Positions 29,201 through 34,383 of a stretch of DNA of 64,000 nt are shown one piece after another. The notes below the pieces were generated by a model, which saw only the letters and a list, made by a program, of their open reading frames with translations, searched no databases and was not told the origin of the DNA. Origin of the DNA: Streptomyces sp. NBC_00663 (GTDB lineage: Bacteria; Actinomycetota; Actinomycetes; Streptomycetales; Streptomycetaceae); the NCBI RefSeq assembly GCF_036226885.1, contig NZ_CP109027.1, forward strand, positions 7,006,001-7,070,000. Direction: 5' to 3'. The translations under genes and the position numbers were made by a program. Position 1 is the first letter of the stretch. The number at the start of each line of letters is the position of its first letter.

Positions 29201-32200
29201 GGGCGTCTCTTCCTTCGGTCTCAGCGGCACCAACGCCCACATCATCCTGGAGGAGGCTCCCGCTCCGGTCTCGGTTGAGGAGGAGCGTTCGGAGAGTGTG
29301 CCGCCGGTGGTGGTGCCGTGGGTGGTGTCGGGTAAGTCCGAGGCTGCGTTGCGGGGGCAGGCGGAGCGGTTGGCTGCGTCTGTGGGTGGTTTGTCGCCGG
29401 TGGATGTGGCGTGGTCGTTGGTGGCGGGCCGGTCGGTGTTTGAGCATCGGGCGGTGGTCCTGGACGGTCTGCCTGGTGTGGAGGCTCTTGCCGAGGGCCG
29501 TGAATCTGCGGGTGTGGTGCGGGGGAGTGCGGGCGGTGCGGATGGCCGTGCCGTGTTCGTGTTCCCGGGGCAGGGGTCGCAGTGGCTGGGGATGGCGGCT
29601 GAACTGCTGGAGTCCTCCCCGGTGTTCGCGGAGCGGATCGGTGAGTGTGCGGTCGCGTTGGCGCCGTTCGTGGACTGGTCGCTGACCGACATCCTCCGCG
29701 ACACCGCTGATGAGGCCTGGTTGGAGCAGGTCGATGTGGTGCAGCCGGTGCTGTGGGCGGTCATGGTCTCGCTCGCCGAGGTCTGGCGCTCGTACGGTGT
29801 CGAGCCGGCCGCGGTGATCGGTCATTCGCAGGGTGAGATCGCTGCCGCGTGCGTGGCTGGTGCGCTGTCGCTCCAGGACGCGGCGAAGGTGGTGGCGCTG
29901 CGTAGTAAGGCCATTCGGGCGTTGTCCGGGCGTGGCGGGATGGTGTCCGTTTCGCTTGGTGTGGAGGACGTGCGGGAGCGGCTGACTGCCTGGGGTGGTC
30001 GTCTGGCGGTGGCGGCGGTCAACGGCCCGGCCATGGTGGTCGTTTCGGGTGACGCCGATGCCTTGGACGAGCTTCTGGCTGCTTGCGAGGCCGAGGGGGT
30101 CCGGGCTCGTCGTATTGCGGTGGACTATGCCTCGCACTGCGCGCATGTGGAGGAGATCGAGGACGTACTGCTCCTGGAGTTGGCGGGTATCACTCCCCGG
30201 GCCGCATCGGTGCCGTTCTATTCGACGGTCACCGCAGAGGCCTTGGACACGACCGGTCTGGATGCGGGGTACTGGTATCGCAATCTGCGCCAGACGGTCC
30301 GCTTCGCCGACACCGTCCGTGCGCTGTTGGATGACGGTTTCCGGTTGTTCGTCGAGTCGAGTGCGCATCCTGTGCTGACGATGGGTGTCGAGCAGACCGC
30401 CGAGGCTCACGTCAACTCGCCTGTCACCGCGGTGGGTTCGCTGCGCCGCGACGAGGGCGGACTGCTCCGCTTCCTGACCTCGGCTGCCGAGGCATTCGTC
30501 GGTGGCGCGCCCGTCGACTGGGCGGTGTTGTTCGACGGCACCGGTGCCCGCCGCATCGACCTGCCCACCTACGCCTTCCAACACCAGCACTACTGGCTGG
30601 AGTCGGAGCCGGTGGCTGTTGCCGATGTGACGTCGGCGGGTCTTTCCTCCGCTGATCATCCGTTGCTCGGTGCTGCTGTTGCGTTGCCGGCGTCTGACGG
30701 GGCGTTGTTGACGGGGCGGTTGTCGCTGCGTACGCATCCTTGGCTGGCTGAGCATGCGGTGGCCGGGGTGACGTTGCTGCCGGGGACGGCGTTCGTGGAG
30801 CTGGCGTTGCGCGCCGGGGACGCGGTCGGCTGTGACCGGGTGGAGGAGCTGACGCTGGAGGCGCCACTCGTCCTGCCCGAAGACGGTGCCGTGTCCGTGC
30901 AGGTCTCCGTCGGTGGGCCCGACGAGTCCGGGCGGCGCGCGCTGAGCGTGTACTCGCAGGTGGACGGAGGTTCCTGGACACGGCACGCGGTCGGGGCTCT
31001 CACGGACGGCGGCGGCGCGACGGTGTGGGCGGACGCCGGTGCGGCGTGGCCGCCGGCGGACTCGGAGGCCGTCGACGTGGCGGGCCTGTACGAGAGGTTC
31101 GCGCGGAACGGGTTCGGGTACGGACCGGCGTTCCAGGGGCTGCGGGCGGTGTGGCGTCGCGGTGACGAGGTGTTCGCGGAGGTCCGGCTGCCCGAGGAGC
31201 AGTGGTCCGAGGCCCGGAACCTGGGCGTGCACCCGGCGCTGCTGGACGCGGCGCTGCACGCGATGGCGTTCGGCGGGTTCGTGCGGCTGCCCGGCACCGT
31301 CACCCCGGACGGGGACACCGGACGGGTCCGGCTGCCCTTCGCCTGGAACGGTGTCTCCCTGCACGCCCAGGGTGCGTCCGCGCTGCGGGTGCGGCTGGCC
31401 CCGGCGGGACCGGACGCGGTGGCGGTGACCGCCGTGGACGAGTCGGGCCGGTCGGTGCTGTCGGTGGACTCGCTGGCGACCCGGGCGATCTCGCGCGAGC
31501 AGCTCAGCCGGGCGCACGGCACGTTCCACGAGTCGCTGTTCCGGCTCGACTGGACCTCGGTGGCGATGGCCGCCGTGCCCGGTGGGCCGGGCAGGTGGGC
31601 CGTGCTGGGTGACGACGGCGCGTCGCTGCCGACGGCTCTGAAGTCGGCGGGTGCGGCCGGGGCGCAGGCCGAGCGGTACCCGGACCTGGCGGCGCTGACC
31701 GAGACCGTGGCAGCGGGCGGGAGCGTCCCGGACCTGGTCTTCGTCCCGTTCATGTCGGCTCTCGGCGCGGGTGCGCCGGGTGAGCTGTCCGCTGACCGGG
31801 TGCGCGCCATGACGCACGAGGCCCTGCGGCTGGCGCAGGCGTGGCAGAGCGCGGAGGCTTTCGCGGGTTCCCGACTGGTGTTCGTGACCCGTGGGGCGGT
31901 CGCCGCAGGCTCCGGGGACGGAGTGCCGGATCCGGCCTGCGCGGCGGTGTGGGGTCTGGTGCGGGCGGCACAGTCGGAGAATCCCGACCGGTTCGTGCTG
32001 CTGGACCTGGACGACGAGGAGGCCTCGTTCGCGGTGCTGCAACAGGTCCTGGCCGGTACGGAACCGCAGCTGGCGGTGCGGGCCGGGCGGGCGTTCGCTC
32101 CTCGGCTGGCCCGGGTGCGCGCGGAGCGGCCCGCTGACGGGGCCGGACCGGACGCGGTGGACGAGGGCACGCCCGGCCCGTCCGTGTGGTCCCCCGAGGG

Positions 32201-34220
32201 CACGGTACTGATCACCGGGGCGACCGGCGTGCTGGGGTCCCTGGTGGCCCGGCATCTGGTGGCCGAGCACGGTGTGCGGCATCTGCTGCTGACCAGCCGC
32301 TCCGGCCGCGCGGCTGCCGGTGCCGTCGAGCTGGCGGACGAGCTGACCGCCCTGGGAGCGTCGGTGCGGCTGGCCGCCTGTGACGCGGCTGATCGGTCCG
32401 CGCTGGCGGAGCTGCTGGCGACGGTGCCGGCCGAGCATCCGCTGACGGGTGTGGTGCACGCGGCCGGTGCCCTCGACGACGGTGTCCTCGGGTCGCTGAC
32501 GCCGGAGCGTGTGGACACGGTGCTGCGGCCCAAGAGTGACGCGGCGGTCAACCTTCATGAACTGACCCGGGAGTCGCCGCTCACCGCGTTCGTGCTCTTC
32601 TCGTCGGCCGCGGGGGTGTTCGGTGCCGCAGGGCAGGCCAACTACGCGGCGGCCAACGCGTTTGTGGACGCGCTGGCGCAGCACCGCAGGGCGGCGGGGC
32701 TGCCCGCGGCCTCCCTGGCCTGGGGACTGTGGGCCGAACGCAGCGCGATGACGGGGCACATGGACGACGGTGACGTACAGCGGCTGAACCGGTCCGGGGT
32801 GAGCGCGCTCACCTCCGCGGCGGGCCTCGCCCTCTTCGACCTGGCAGTGGCGCTGACGGCCGATGGCGGGGGTGCCGGTTCCGACGTGGACCCGCTGCTG
32901 GTGCCCATGCGGCTGGATGTCGCGGCCCTACAGGCGCAGGTTGCCTCCGTCGGCACGCCTCCGCTGTTGCGGGGGCTGGTCCGGGTGCCGGCGCGCCGGG
33001 TGGCCGACCGGGCCTCCGGCGGGGGAGAGGGCGGGCAGGGGCAGGTGCCGCTCGGGCAGCGGCTGGCCGGGTTGACGGCCGCGGAGCAGCTGCGGACGCT
33101 GACCGAGCTGGTGCGGACGCACACCGCGACGGTGCTGGGGCACGACTCCGTGGACCCGGTCGAGGAGGGCCACGCCTTCCTGGAACTGGGCATCACCTCG
33201 CTGACAGCGGTGGAGATCCGCAACCGGCTCAACCACGTCACCGGTCTGACCCTCCCCGCGACGCTGCTGTTCGACCACACCACTCCCGCCGCACTCGCCG
33301 GTTATCTGCGTGCCCAGGTGGTGCCGGGGGCCGCGGCGGCCCCGGCGGCGCCCACCGCCGGTCCCGCCGCCGGGCAGCCGGTGGCCCCCGCGGCCCAGAG
33401 CGGTTCGACGATCGAGTCGCTCTACCGGCAGGCGTGCGCCGACGGCGAGTACGTCGCGGGCACTCAGCTGCTGATGGCGGCGGCCCGGCTGCGACCGTCG
33501 TTCCGAACGGCCGCCGAGTTGACGAGCCCGCCCAAACTGGTGCGGCTGTCCAAGGGCAGCGCTGGGCCGGGCCTGGTGTGCTTCCCGTCGCTGGTGGCGA
33601 TCTCGGGGGCCCGCGAGTACGCCCGTTTCGCGGCCGGGTTCCGGGGCCGCAGGGATGTGACCGTGCTGCCCGAACCCGGTTTCGGCAAGGACGAGTTGCT
33701 GCCGGCCGGCGTCGACGCGGTGGTGGAGATGCAGGCGGAGGCGGTGCTGCGGACCGTGGGGGAGGGGCCGTTCGTGCTCGTCGGCAGGTCGTCGGGCGGA
33801 TGGATCGCCCAGGCGGTCGCGGGGCTGCTGGAGGAGCGTGGGAGCGCCCCGTCGGCGGTCGTCATGCTGGACACGTATCTGCCGCGCAGCGAGGCTCTGC
33901 CGTGGATCCAGACCAACCTGTCCGGAAAGATGTTCGATCGCGAGAAGATGTTCGGCGCGGTGGACGAGGGCCGGCTCACCGCGATGGGCGGCTACCTGCG
34001 CCTCTTCTCCGACTGGGGGCCGGCACCGATCGGTGCGCCGATCCTGGCGGTCAAGGCCGAGGAGACCTTCACGGGATCGGAGCAGACCTCCGACGAGGAA
34101 GCGGCGTGGGGCGCCCGGGTCACGCGGATCGAAGTGCCCGGCGACCACTTCACGATGATGGAGGATCACGCCGGCGCCACCGCCGGGGCCGTCCTCGACT
34201 GGCTTGCGGAGAACGGGTGA
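17226..34220 (+). CDS. Type I modular polyketide synthase, three modules with terminal thioesterase
   Basis: A 5664-residue PKS. The ATG start at 17226 is preceded by GGGAAAG at about 17216 and begins with the docking coiled coil MSNEDKLRDYLKRV. Three modules of KS-AT-DH-KR-ACP follow: module 4 (KS Cys 17841, AT Ser 19173, ACP Ser 22476), module 5 (KS Cys 23181, AT Ser 24495, ACP Ser 27780) and module 6 (KS Cys 28494, AT Ser 29826, ACP Ser 33198). A Pro/Ala linker leads to a thioesterase (about 33410-34217) with GRSSG. The thioesterase makes this the last PKS of the pathway, where the chain is released by hydrolysis or cyclisation. Odd points are Gly to Glu in the module 4 DH motif and Asp to Thr beside the module 6 ACP serine. 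No ER occurs. Confidence 0.97.
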   Translation: MSNEDKLRDYLKRVIAELHQTRQRLQEAETADHEPIAIVAMSCRYPGGVTSPEQLWQLVSAGADAVSGFPEDRGWDVEGLYDPDPNAVGKSYAREGGFLHAAGDFDPAFFGISPREALAMDPQQRLLLETSWETFERAGIDPASVRGTRTGVFTGVMYHDYGAGLDAVPAGLEGYLGNGTAGSIASGRVSYTLGLEGPAVTIDTACSSSLVALHWAAQALRRRECALALAGGVTVMSTPGTFVEFSRQRGLAPDGRCKPFAAAADGTGWGEGVGMLLLERLSDARRNGHPVLAVVRGSALNQDGASNGLTAPNGPSQQRVIRAALADARLSAKQVDVVEAHGTGTTLGDPIEAQALLATYGQDRPEDQPLWLGSVKSNIGHTQAAAGVAGIMKMVMAMRNGVLPQTLHVDEPSPHVDWSAGAVELLTETMPWPETEEPRRAGVSSFGISGTNAHIILEEAPAPVSVEEERSESVAPVVVPWVVSGKSEAALRGQAERLAASVGGLSPVDVGLSLVAGRSVFEHRAVVLDGLPGVEALAEGREAVGVVRGSAGGADGRAVFVFPGQGSQWLGMAAELLESSPVFAERIGECAVALAPFVDWSLTDILRDADSEAWLEQVDVVQPVLWAVMVSLAEVWRSYGVEPAAVIGHSQGEIAAAAVAGALSLEDAAKVVALRSKAIRALSGRGGMVSVSLGIEDVQERLTAWDGRLAVAAVNGPAMVVVSGDADALDELLAVCEADGVRARRIAVDYASHCAHVEEIEDVLLRELAGITPRAASVPFYSTVTAEVLDTTALDAGYWYRNLRQTVRFADTVRALLDDGFRLFVESSAHPVLTMGVEQTAEAHVNSPVTAVGSLRRDEGGLERFLTSAAEAFVGGAPVDWAGLFDGTGARRIDLPTYAFQRERYWLESTGAVVSQNAAAGLGLGSADHPLLGAVVALADAEGFLLTGRLSLRTHPWLADHAVAETTLLPGTAFVELALRAGDAVGCDRVEELTLEAPLVLPDSGAVQVQLTVGGADAAGRRPVAVYSRPEDASEGSWTRHATGTLTDGRVGDGDEASVAAALAVWPPAGAEPVAVDDLYERLAATGLQYGAAFQGVRAAWRRGDEVFAEVTLAEEQRAGAGRFGLHPALLDSALHAMASGADDPERGDSERRPGLPFVWGGVSLFATGADALRVRLAPAGTDAVSVFVADTTGAPVAAVTSLVTRTVSPEQLGAAARLTGEALFRVAWRKIEPRTSAPSPVTLVCPDLEELRAAVAAGTETVPDVVLASFTTRTDDSIGGGVGDPAAVRSATRRALEALQEWLAEERLAGSRLVVTTRGAVSAEPGEDVTDLAAAAVWGLVRSAQAEHPDRFVLLDLDGQETPGAMLDAVLATGEPQIAVRSGELLAPRLARASAQSLAGSGAVPAPASAPASGSASAGSWNPDGTVVLTGATGTLGALVARHLVAEHGVRHLLLVSRRGRTAPGAPELEVELTELGASVTVAACDIADRSALAELLRAVPAEHPLTAVVHAAGVLDDGVVESLTPDQLDAVLRPKVDAAVHLHELTRDLDLAAFVLFSSAAGTFGGAGQGNYAAANAFVDALAAHRRAHGLPAVSLGWGFWAERSGMTGHLADADVRRMHRAGIAALTSEEGLALFDVTAIPATGSATSDAVLLPIRLDLPALRAQAASGVVPTLLRDLLRIPTRRTVEASGTGTGTSALWQRLTPLPEAEQNEVLRTLVCTHVAAVLGHADETAVDSDRAFKELGFDSLTAVELRNRLNAASGLRLPATLVFDYPSPAALARYLLAELSVAAGEMVGAVSASPGLPGAGTATVVDEPIAIVAMSCRYPGGVRTPEDLWQLLERGTDAMAPFPDDRGWDIEELYEPGSETPGKIHAREGGFLYDAGDFDPAFFGISPREALAMDPQQRLLLETSWEALERAGIDPASVRGSQTGVFAGIMHHDYGLLQGPEGTPGSPSPGSIVSGRISYTFGFEGPAVTVDTACSSSLVALHLAVQSLRQGECSLALAGGVTVMATPALFVEFSRQRGLAPDGRCKTFAAGADGTGFSEGAGMLLLERLSDARRNGHRVLAVVRGSAINQDGASNGLTAPNGPSQQRVIRAALANAHVPAAEVDVVEAHGTGTKLGDPIEAQALLATYGQDRPEDRPLWLGSIKSNIGHTQAAAGVAGVMKMVMAMRNGVLPQTLHVDEPSPHVDWSAGAVELVTESMPWPESGRPRRAGVSSFGISGTNAHVILEQAPVSVEVERSESVAPVVVPWVVSGKSEAALRGQAERLAASVGDLSPVDVAWSLVAGRSVFEHRAVVLDGLPGVEALAEGREAAGVVRGQVVPGKLAVLFSGQGSQRVGMGRELYEAFPVFAEAFDEVCAQFDGLLGRSLREVVFGDGDALDATGFTQCGLFAVEVALFRLVSSWGVTPDVVGGHSIGEIAAAFVAGVWSLEDACVLVAARGRLMQALPSGGVMVSVRAAEAVVVPLLEGLDEVGVAAVNGPSSVVVSGAEAAVTAVVERLEQQAVKTRRLRVSHAFHSPLMEPMLDEFREIVGRLTYSVPRIPVVSNLTGELVADEVCDPGYWVRHVREAVRFADGITRLTALGVTACLELGPDGVLSGMGQDSAPEMLFAPVLRKDRSEASAVLEALAQVYVQGHGVDWAAYLAPFDPRRVELPTYAFQRDRYWLEAAPAAGDVTSVGLGVAGHPLLGAAVTLPDSDGCLFTGRLSLASHGWLVDHRVMGAVLLPGTAFVELALHAGGWVGCERLEELTLEAPLVLPERGGVQVRVAVADADESGSRTLTVHSRPDDETAPWTRHATGRVAPEVAPPDADERVWPPRGAEALALDGYYERAAGTGLRYGPVFQGLRAVWRRGDDVFAEVALSEETAAESGRFGVHPALLDAALHAMGAAADPSGVPGSPESSAAIRLPFSWSGVSVYARGASALRVRLSPGGADGSELSLEVRDQSGGLVARVRSLVTRPVSAEQISTAGGVLNQSLFRLGWRAVPGAVEARARHVGTAPVLLGWAGVTSRDAWAEGVLDLTSYHADLDVLRAAIDAGTAVPPVVACVLPSASGVDADAAREAVHRGLEQVQGWLTEERFADSRLLIVTRGAVAVEDGDGVTDLAAAAVWGLVRSAQSEHPGRFVLVDLEAGEEHPTAEPCAFTVEDLSFLSAVAACGEPQTAVRGGSLLAARLDRVRATETAPEPSATWDAAGTVLLTGAGGTLGRLVARHLVTELGVRNLLLVSRRGADIDGASELESELSATGASVTWAACDVADRAALATVLESVPADRPLRAVVHTAGVLDDGVIDSLTPERVDTVLRPKVAAAVNLHELTHGLDLSAFVLFSSAAGTFGTAGQGNYAAANAFLDALARHRRATGLAGLSLAWGLWDTADGMAGGLARTDLRRIEQSGVLGLAPEEGLTLFDTACAADTPVVVPLRLDPAQAGRGGEVAHVLRDLVRHTHRRSADTTRAAGSSQLREQLAGASAADGERLVLNVVRQNVAAVLGHAEADAVEPGRAFNDFGFDSLTAVELRNRLTTATGLRLPATLVFDYPSPLALAQYLHQELTGREDTAHATAPALPSGPSGGDGEDDPVVVISMGCRFPGGVRTPEGLWSLLAAGEDAVSGFPEGRGWDMEGLYDADADSDGTSYVREGGFLHGAGDFDPAFFGISPREALAMDPQQRLLLETSWETFERAGIDPASVRGSQTGVFAGLMYHDYGSQLQSIPEGAEGYLATGGSGSIASGRIAYTFGFEGPAVTIDTACSSSLVALHLAAQSLRQGECSLALAGGVTVMSTPATFVEFSRQRGLATNGRCKPFAAAADGTGWGEGVGLLLLERLSDARRNGHPVLAVVRGSAVNQDGASNGLTAPNGPSQQRVIRAALANAQVSATDVDAVEAHGTGTKLGDPIEAQALLATYGQDRPEDRPLLLGSIKSNIGHTQAAAGVAGIIKMVQAMRQGVLPRTLHVDEPTPHVDWSAGAVELLTESTPWPETGRPRRAGVSSFGLSGTNAHIILEEAPAPVSVEEERSESVPPVVVPWVVSGKSEAALRGQAERLAASVGGLSPVDVAWSLVAGRSVFEHRAVVLDGLPGVEALAEGRESAGVVRGSAGGADGRAVFVFPGQGSQWLGMAAELLESSPVFAERIGECAVALAPFVDWSLTDILRDTADEAWLEQVDVVQPVLWAVMVSLAEVWRSYGVEPAAVIGHSQGEIAAACVAGALSLQDAAKVVALRSKAIRALSGRGGMVSVSLGVEDVRERLTAWGGRLAVAAVNGPAMVVVSGDADALDELLAACEAEGVRARRIAVDYASHCAHVEEIEDVLLLELAGITPRAASVPFYSTVTAEALDTTGLDAGYWYRNLRQTVRFADTVRALLDDGFRLFVESSAHPVLTMGVEQTAEAHVNSPVTAVGSLRRDEGGLLRFLTSAAEAFVGGAPVDWAVLFDGTGARRIDLPTYAFQHQHYWLESEPVAVADVTSAGLSSADHPLLGAAVALPASDGALLTGRLSLRTHPWLAEHAVAGVTLLPGTAFVELALRAGDAVGCDRVEELTLEAPLVLPEDGAVSVQVSVGGPDESGRRALSVYSQVDGGSWTRHAVGALTDGGGATVWADAGAAWPPADSEAVDVAGLYERFARNGFGYGPAFQGLRAVWRRGDEVFAEVRLPEEQWSEARNLGVHPALLDAALHAMAFGGFVRLPGTVTPDGDTGRVRLPFAWNGVSLHAQGASALRVRLAPAGPDAVAVTAVDESGRSVLSVDSLATRAISREQLSRAHGTFHESLFRLDWTSVAMAAVPGGPGRWAVLGDDGASLPTALKSAGAAGAQAERYPDLAALTETVAAGGSVPDLVFVPFMSALGAGAPGELSADRVRAMTHEALRLAQAWQSAEAFAGSRLVFVTRGAVAAGSGDGVPDPACAAVWGLVRAAQSENPDRFVLLDLDDEEASFAVLQQVLAGTEPQLAVRAGRAFAPRLARVRAERPADGAGPDAVDEGTPGPSVWSPEGTVLITGATGVLGSLVARHLVAEHGVRHLLLTSRSGRAAAGAVELADELTALGASVRLAACDAADRSALAELLATVPAEHPLTGVVHAAGALDDGVLGSLTPERVDTVLRPKSDAAVNLHELTRESPLTAFVLFSSAAGVFGAAGQANYAAANAFVDALAQHRRAAGLPAASLAWGLWAERSAMTGHMDDGDVQRLNRSGVSALTSAAGLALFDLAVALTADGGGAGSDVDPLLVPMRLDVAALQAQVASVGTPPLLRGLVRVPARRVADRASGGGEGGQGQVPLGQRLAGLTAAEQLRTLTELVRTHTATVLGHDSVDPVEEGHAFLELGITSLTAVEIRNRLNHVTGLTLPATLLFDHTTPAALAGYLRAQVVPGAAAAPAAPTAGPAAGQPVAPAAQSGSTIESLYRQACADGEYVAGTQLLMAAARLRPSFRTAAELTSPPKLVRLSKGSAGPGLVCFPSLVAISGAREYARFAAGFRGRRDVTVLPEPGFGKDELLPAGVDAVVEMQAEAVLRTVGEGPFVLVGRSSGGWIAQAVAGLLEERGSAPSAVVMLDTYLPRSEALPWIQTNLSGKMFDREKMFGAVDEGRLTAMGGYLRLFSDWGPAPIGAPILAVKAEETFTGSEQTSDEEAAWGARVTRIEVPGDHFTMMEDHAGATAGAVLDWLAENG
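17325..22600 (+). other. PKS module 4: KS-AT(methylmalonyl)-DH(variant)-KR-ACP
   Basis: AT motifs GHSQG and YASH predict methylmalonyl-CoA. The DH motif reads H-AVA-E-TTLL-P from His codon 20106: the Gly of HxxxGxxxxP is Glu (codon 20118-20120). The second motif, LDSALH, is kept. The KR has TGATGTLG, LDD and GQGNYAAAN, so B-type activity is predicted. The ACP has GFDSL. Whether the DH still dehydrates is uncertain; if not, the polyene would be interrupted by a hydroxyl. Confidence 0.9.
18750..19943 (+). repeat. Methylmalonyl-AT cassette, copy 2 (module 4)
   Basis: Same 1194-bp block as 7629-8822 and 29403-30596. It encodes FPGQGSQW, GHSQG and YASH and carries the same TTG- and GGT-rich synonymous choices as its partners. 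Confidence 0.88.
22464..22738 (+). repeat. Duplicated ACP-linker-KS segment, copy 2
   Basis: Second copy of the 275-bp segment at 11322-11596, in the equivalent position between the module 4 ACP and the module 5 KS. The two copies have equal length, and the few differences cluster at the codons after GAVS. Confidence 0.9.
22857..23035 (+). repeat. KS N-terminal block, copy 3 (module 5)
   Basis: Copy of 1453-1631 and 11715-11893. The sequence just upstream (EELYEPGSETPGKIH) is unlike module 3 (EALYHPDPDHKGTAY), so the shared block begins abruptly here, as expected of a conversion tract end. Confidence 0.85.
23985..25241 (+). repeat. Malonyl-AT cassette, copy 3 (module 5)
   Basis: Copy of the 2596-3852 block with the same 1257-bp length. 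Together with 12855-14114 it shows that the three malonyl modules share one AT sequence. Confidence 0.88.
27979..33320 (+). other. PKS module 6: KS-AT(methylmalonyl)-DH-KR-ACP(variant)
   Basis: AT motifs GHSQG and YASH predict methylmalonyl-CoA. The DH motif H-AVA-G-VTLL-P (His codon 30753) is intact. This DH is close in sequence to that of module 4 (shared LRTHPWLA and LRAGDAVGCDRVEE) but retains the Gly that module 4 has lost. The KR has TGATGVLG and LDD, with GQANYAAAN. The ACP reads LGITSLTAVE where all the others read GFDSL: the Ser (33198-33200) remains, but the preceding Asp is Thr. Confidence 0.9.
29403..30596 (+). repeat. Methylmalonyl-AT cassette, copy 3 (module 6)
   Basis: Third 1194-bp copy. 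It differs slightly more from the other two (for example ACVAG in place of AAVAG after GHSQGEIA) but is still collinear without any indel. Confidence 0.88.
33410..34217 (+). other. Terminal thioesterase domain of the PKS
   Basis: Alpha/beta-hydrolase thioesterase of the type at the end of macrolide and linear polyketide synthases. GxSxG appears as GRSSG (33783-33797, nucleophile Ser 33789-33791). A candidate catalytic Asp is in LDTYLPRSE, and the catalytic His is in PGDHFTMMED near the C-terminus. It is separated from the ACP by a Pro/Ala-rich linker (about 33325-33400). The sequence cannot show whether it hydrolyses or cyclises the chain. Confidence 0.9.
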
Positions 34221-34225
34221 GGTGA

Positions 34226-34248
34226 GGGCCCGGCATCCCGCCGGGCCC
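34226..34248 (+). terminator. Hairpin after the last PKS gene
   Basis: A perfect 9-bp GC stem (GGGCCCGGC / GCCGGGCCC) with a 5-nt loop starts 5 nt after the PKS stop codon. No T-run follows, so it may be a weak terminator or an mRNA-stabilising hairpin between the PKS and the methyltransferase gene 136 nt further on. Confidence 0.6.
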
Positions 34249-34383
34249 GGATCACTCGTCGCGAGGAAGACGGAAGCCCCGCGGGCGCGCAGCGTGCCAC
34301 TGTCGCCGTTCATGCGCCGCTCGGCTTCCGGACATTGCAGATCACAGCGTGCTCGTGCACGCGGATACAAACAGGAGATGAAA

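Noticed and set aside
8875..33000. Enoylreductase domains in the PKS
   Set aside because: No ER signature or extra length occurs between DH and KR in any module; the spacing fits DH-KR only.
34204..34383. Longer N-terminus for the methyltransferase (start at 34204)
   Set aside because: It would overlap the PKS stop and encode a run of Arg/Ser/Pro-rich residues; the ribosome-binding site at 34373 supports the later start.
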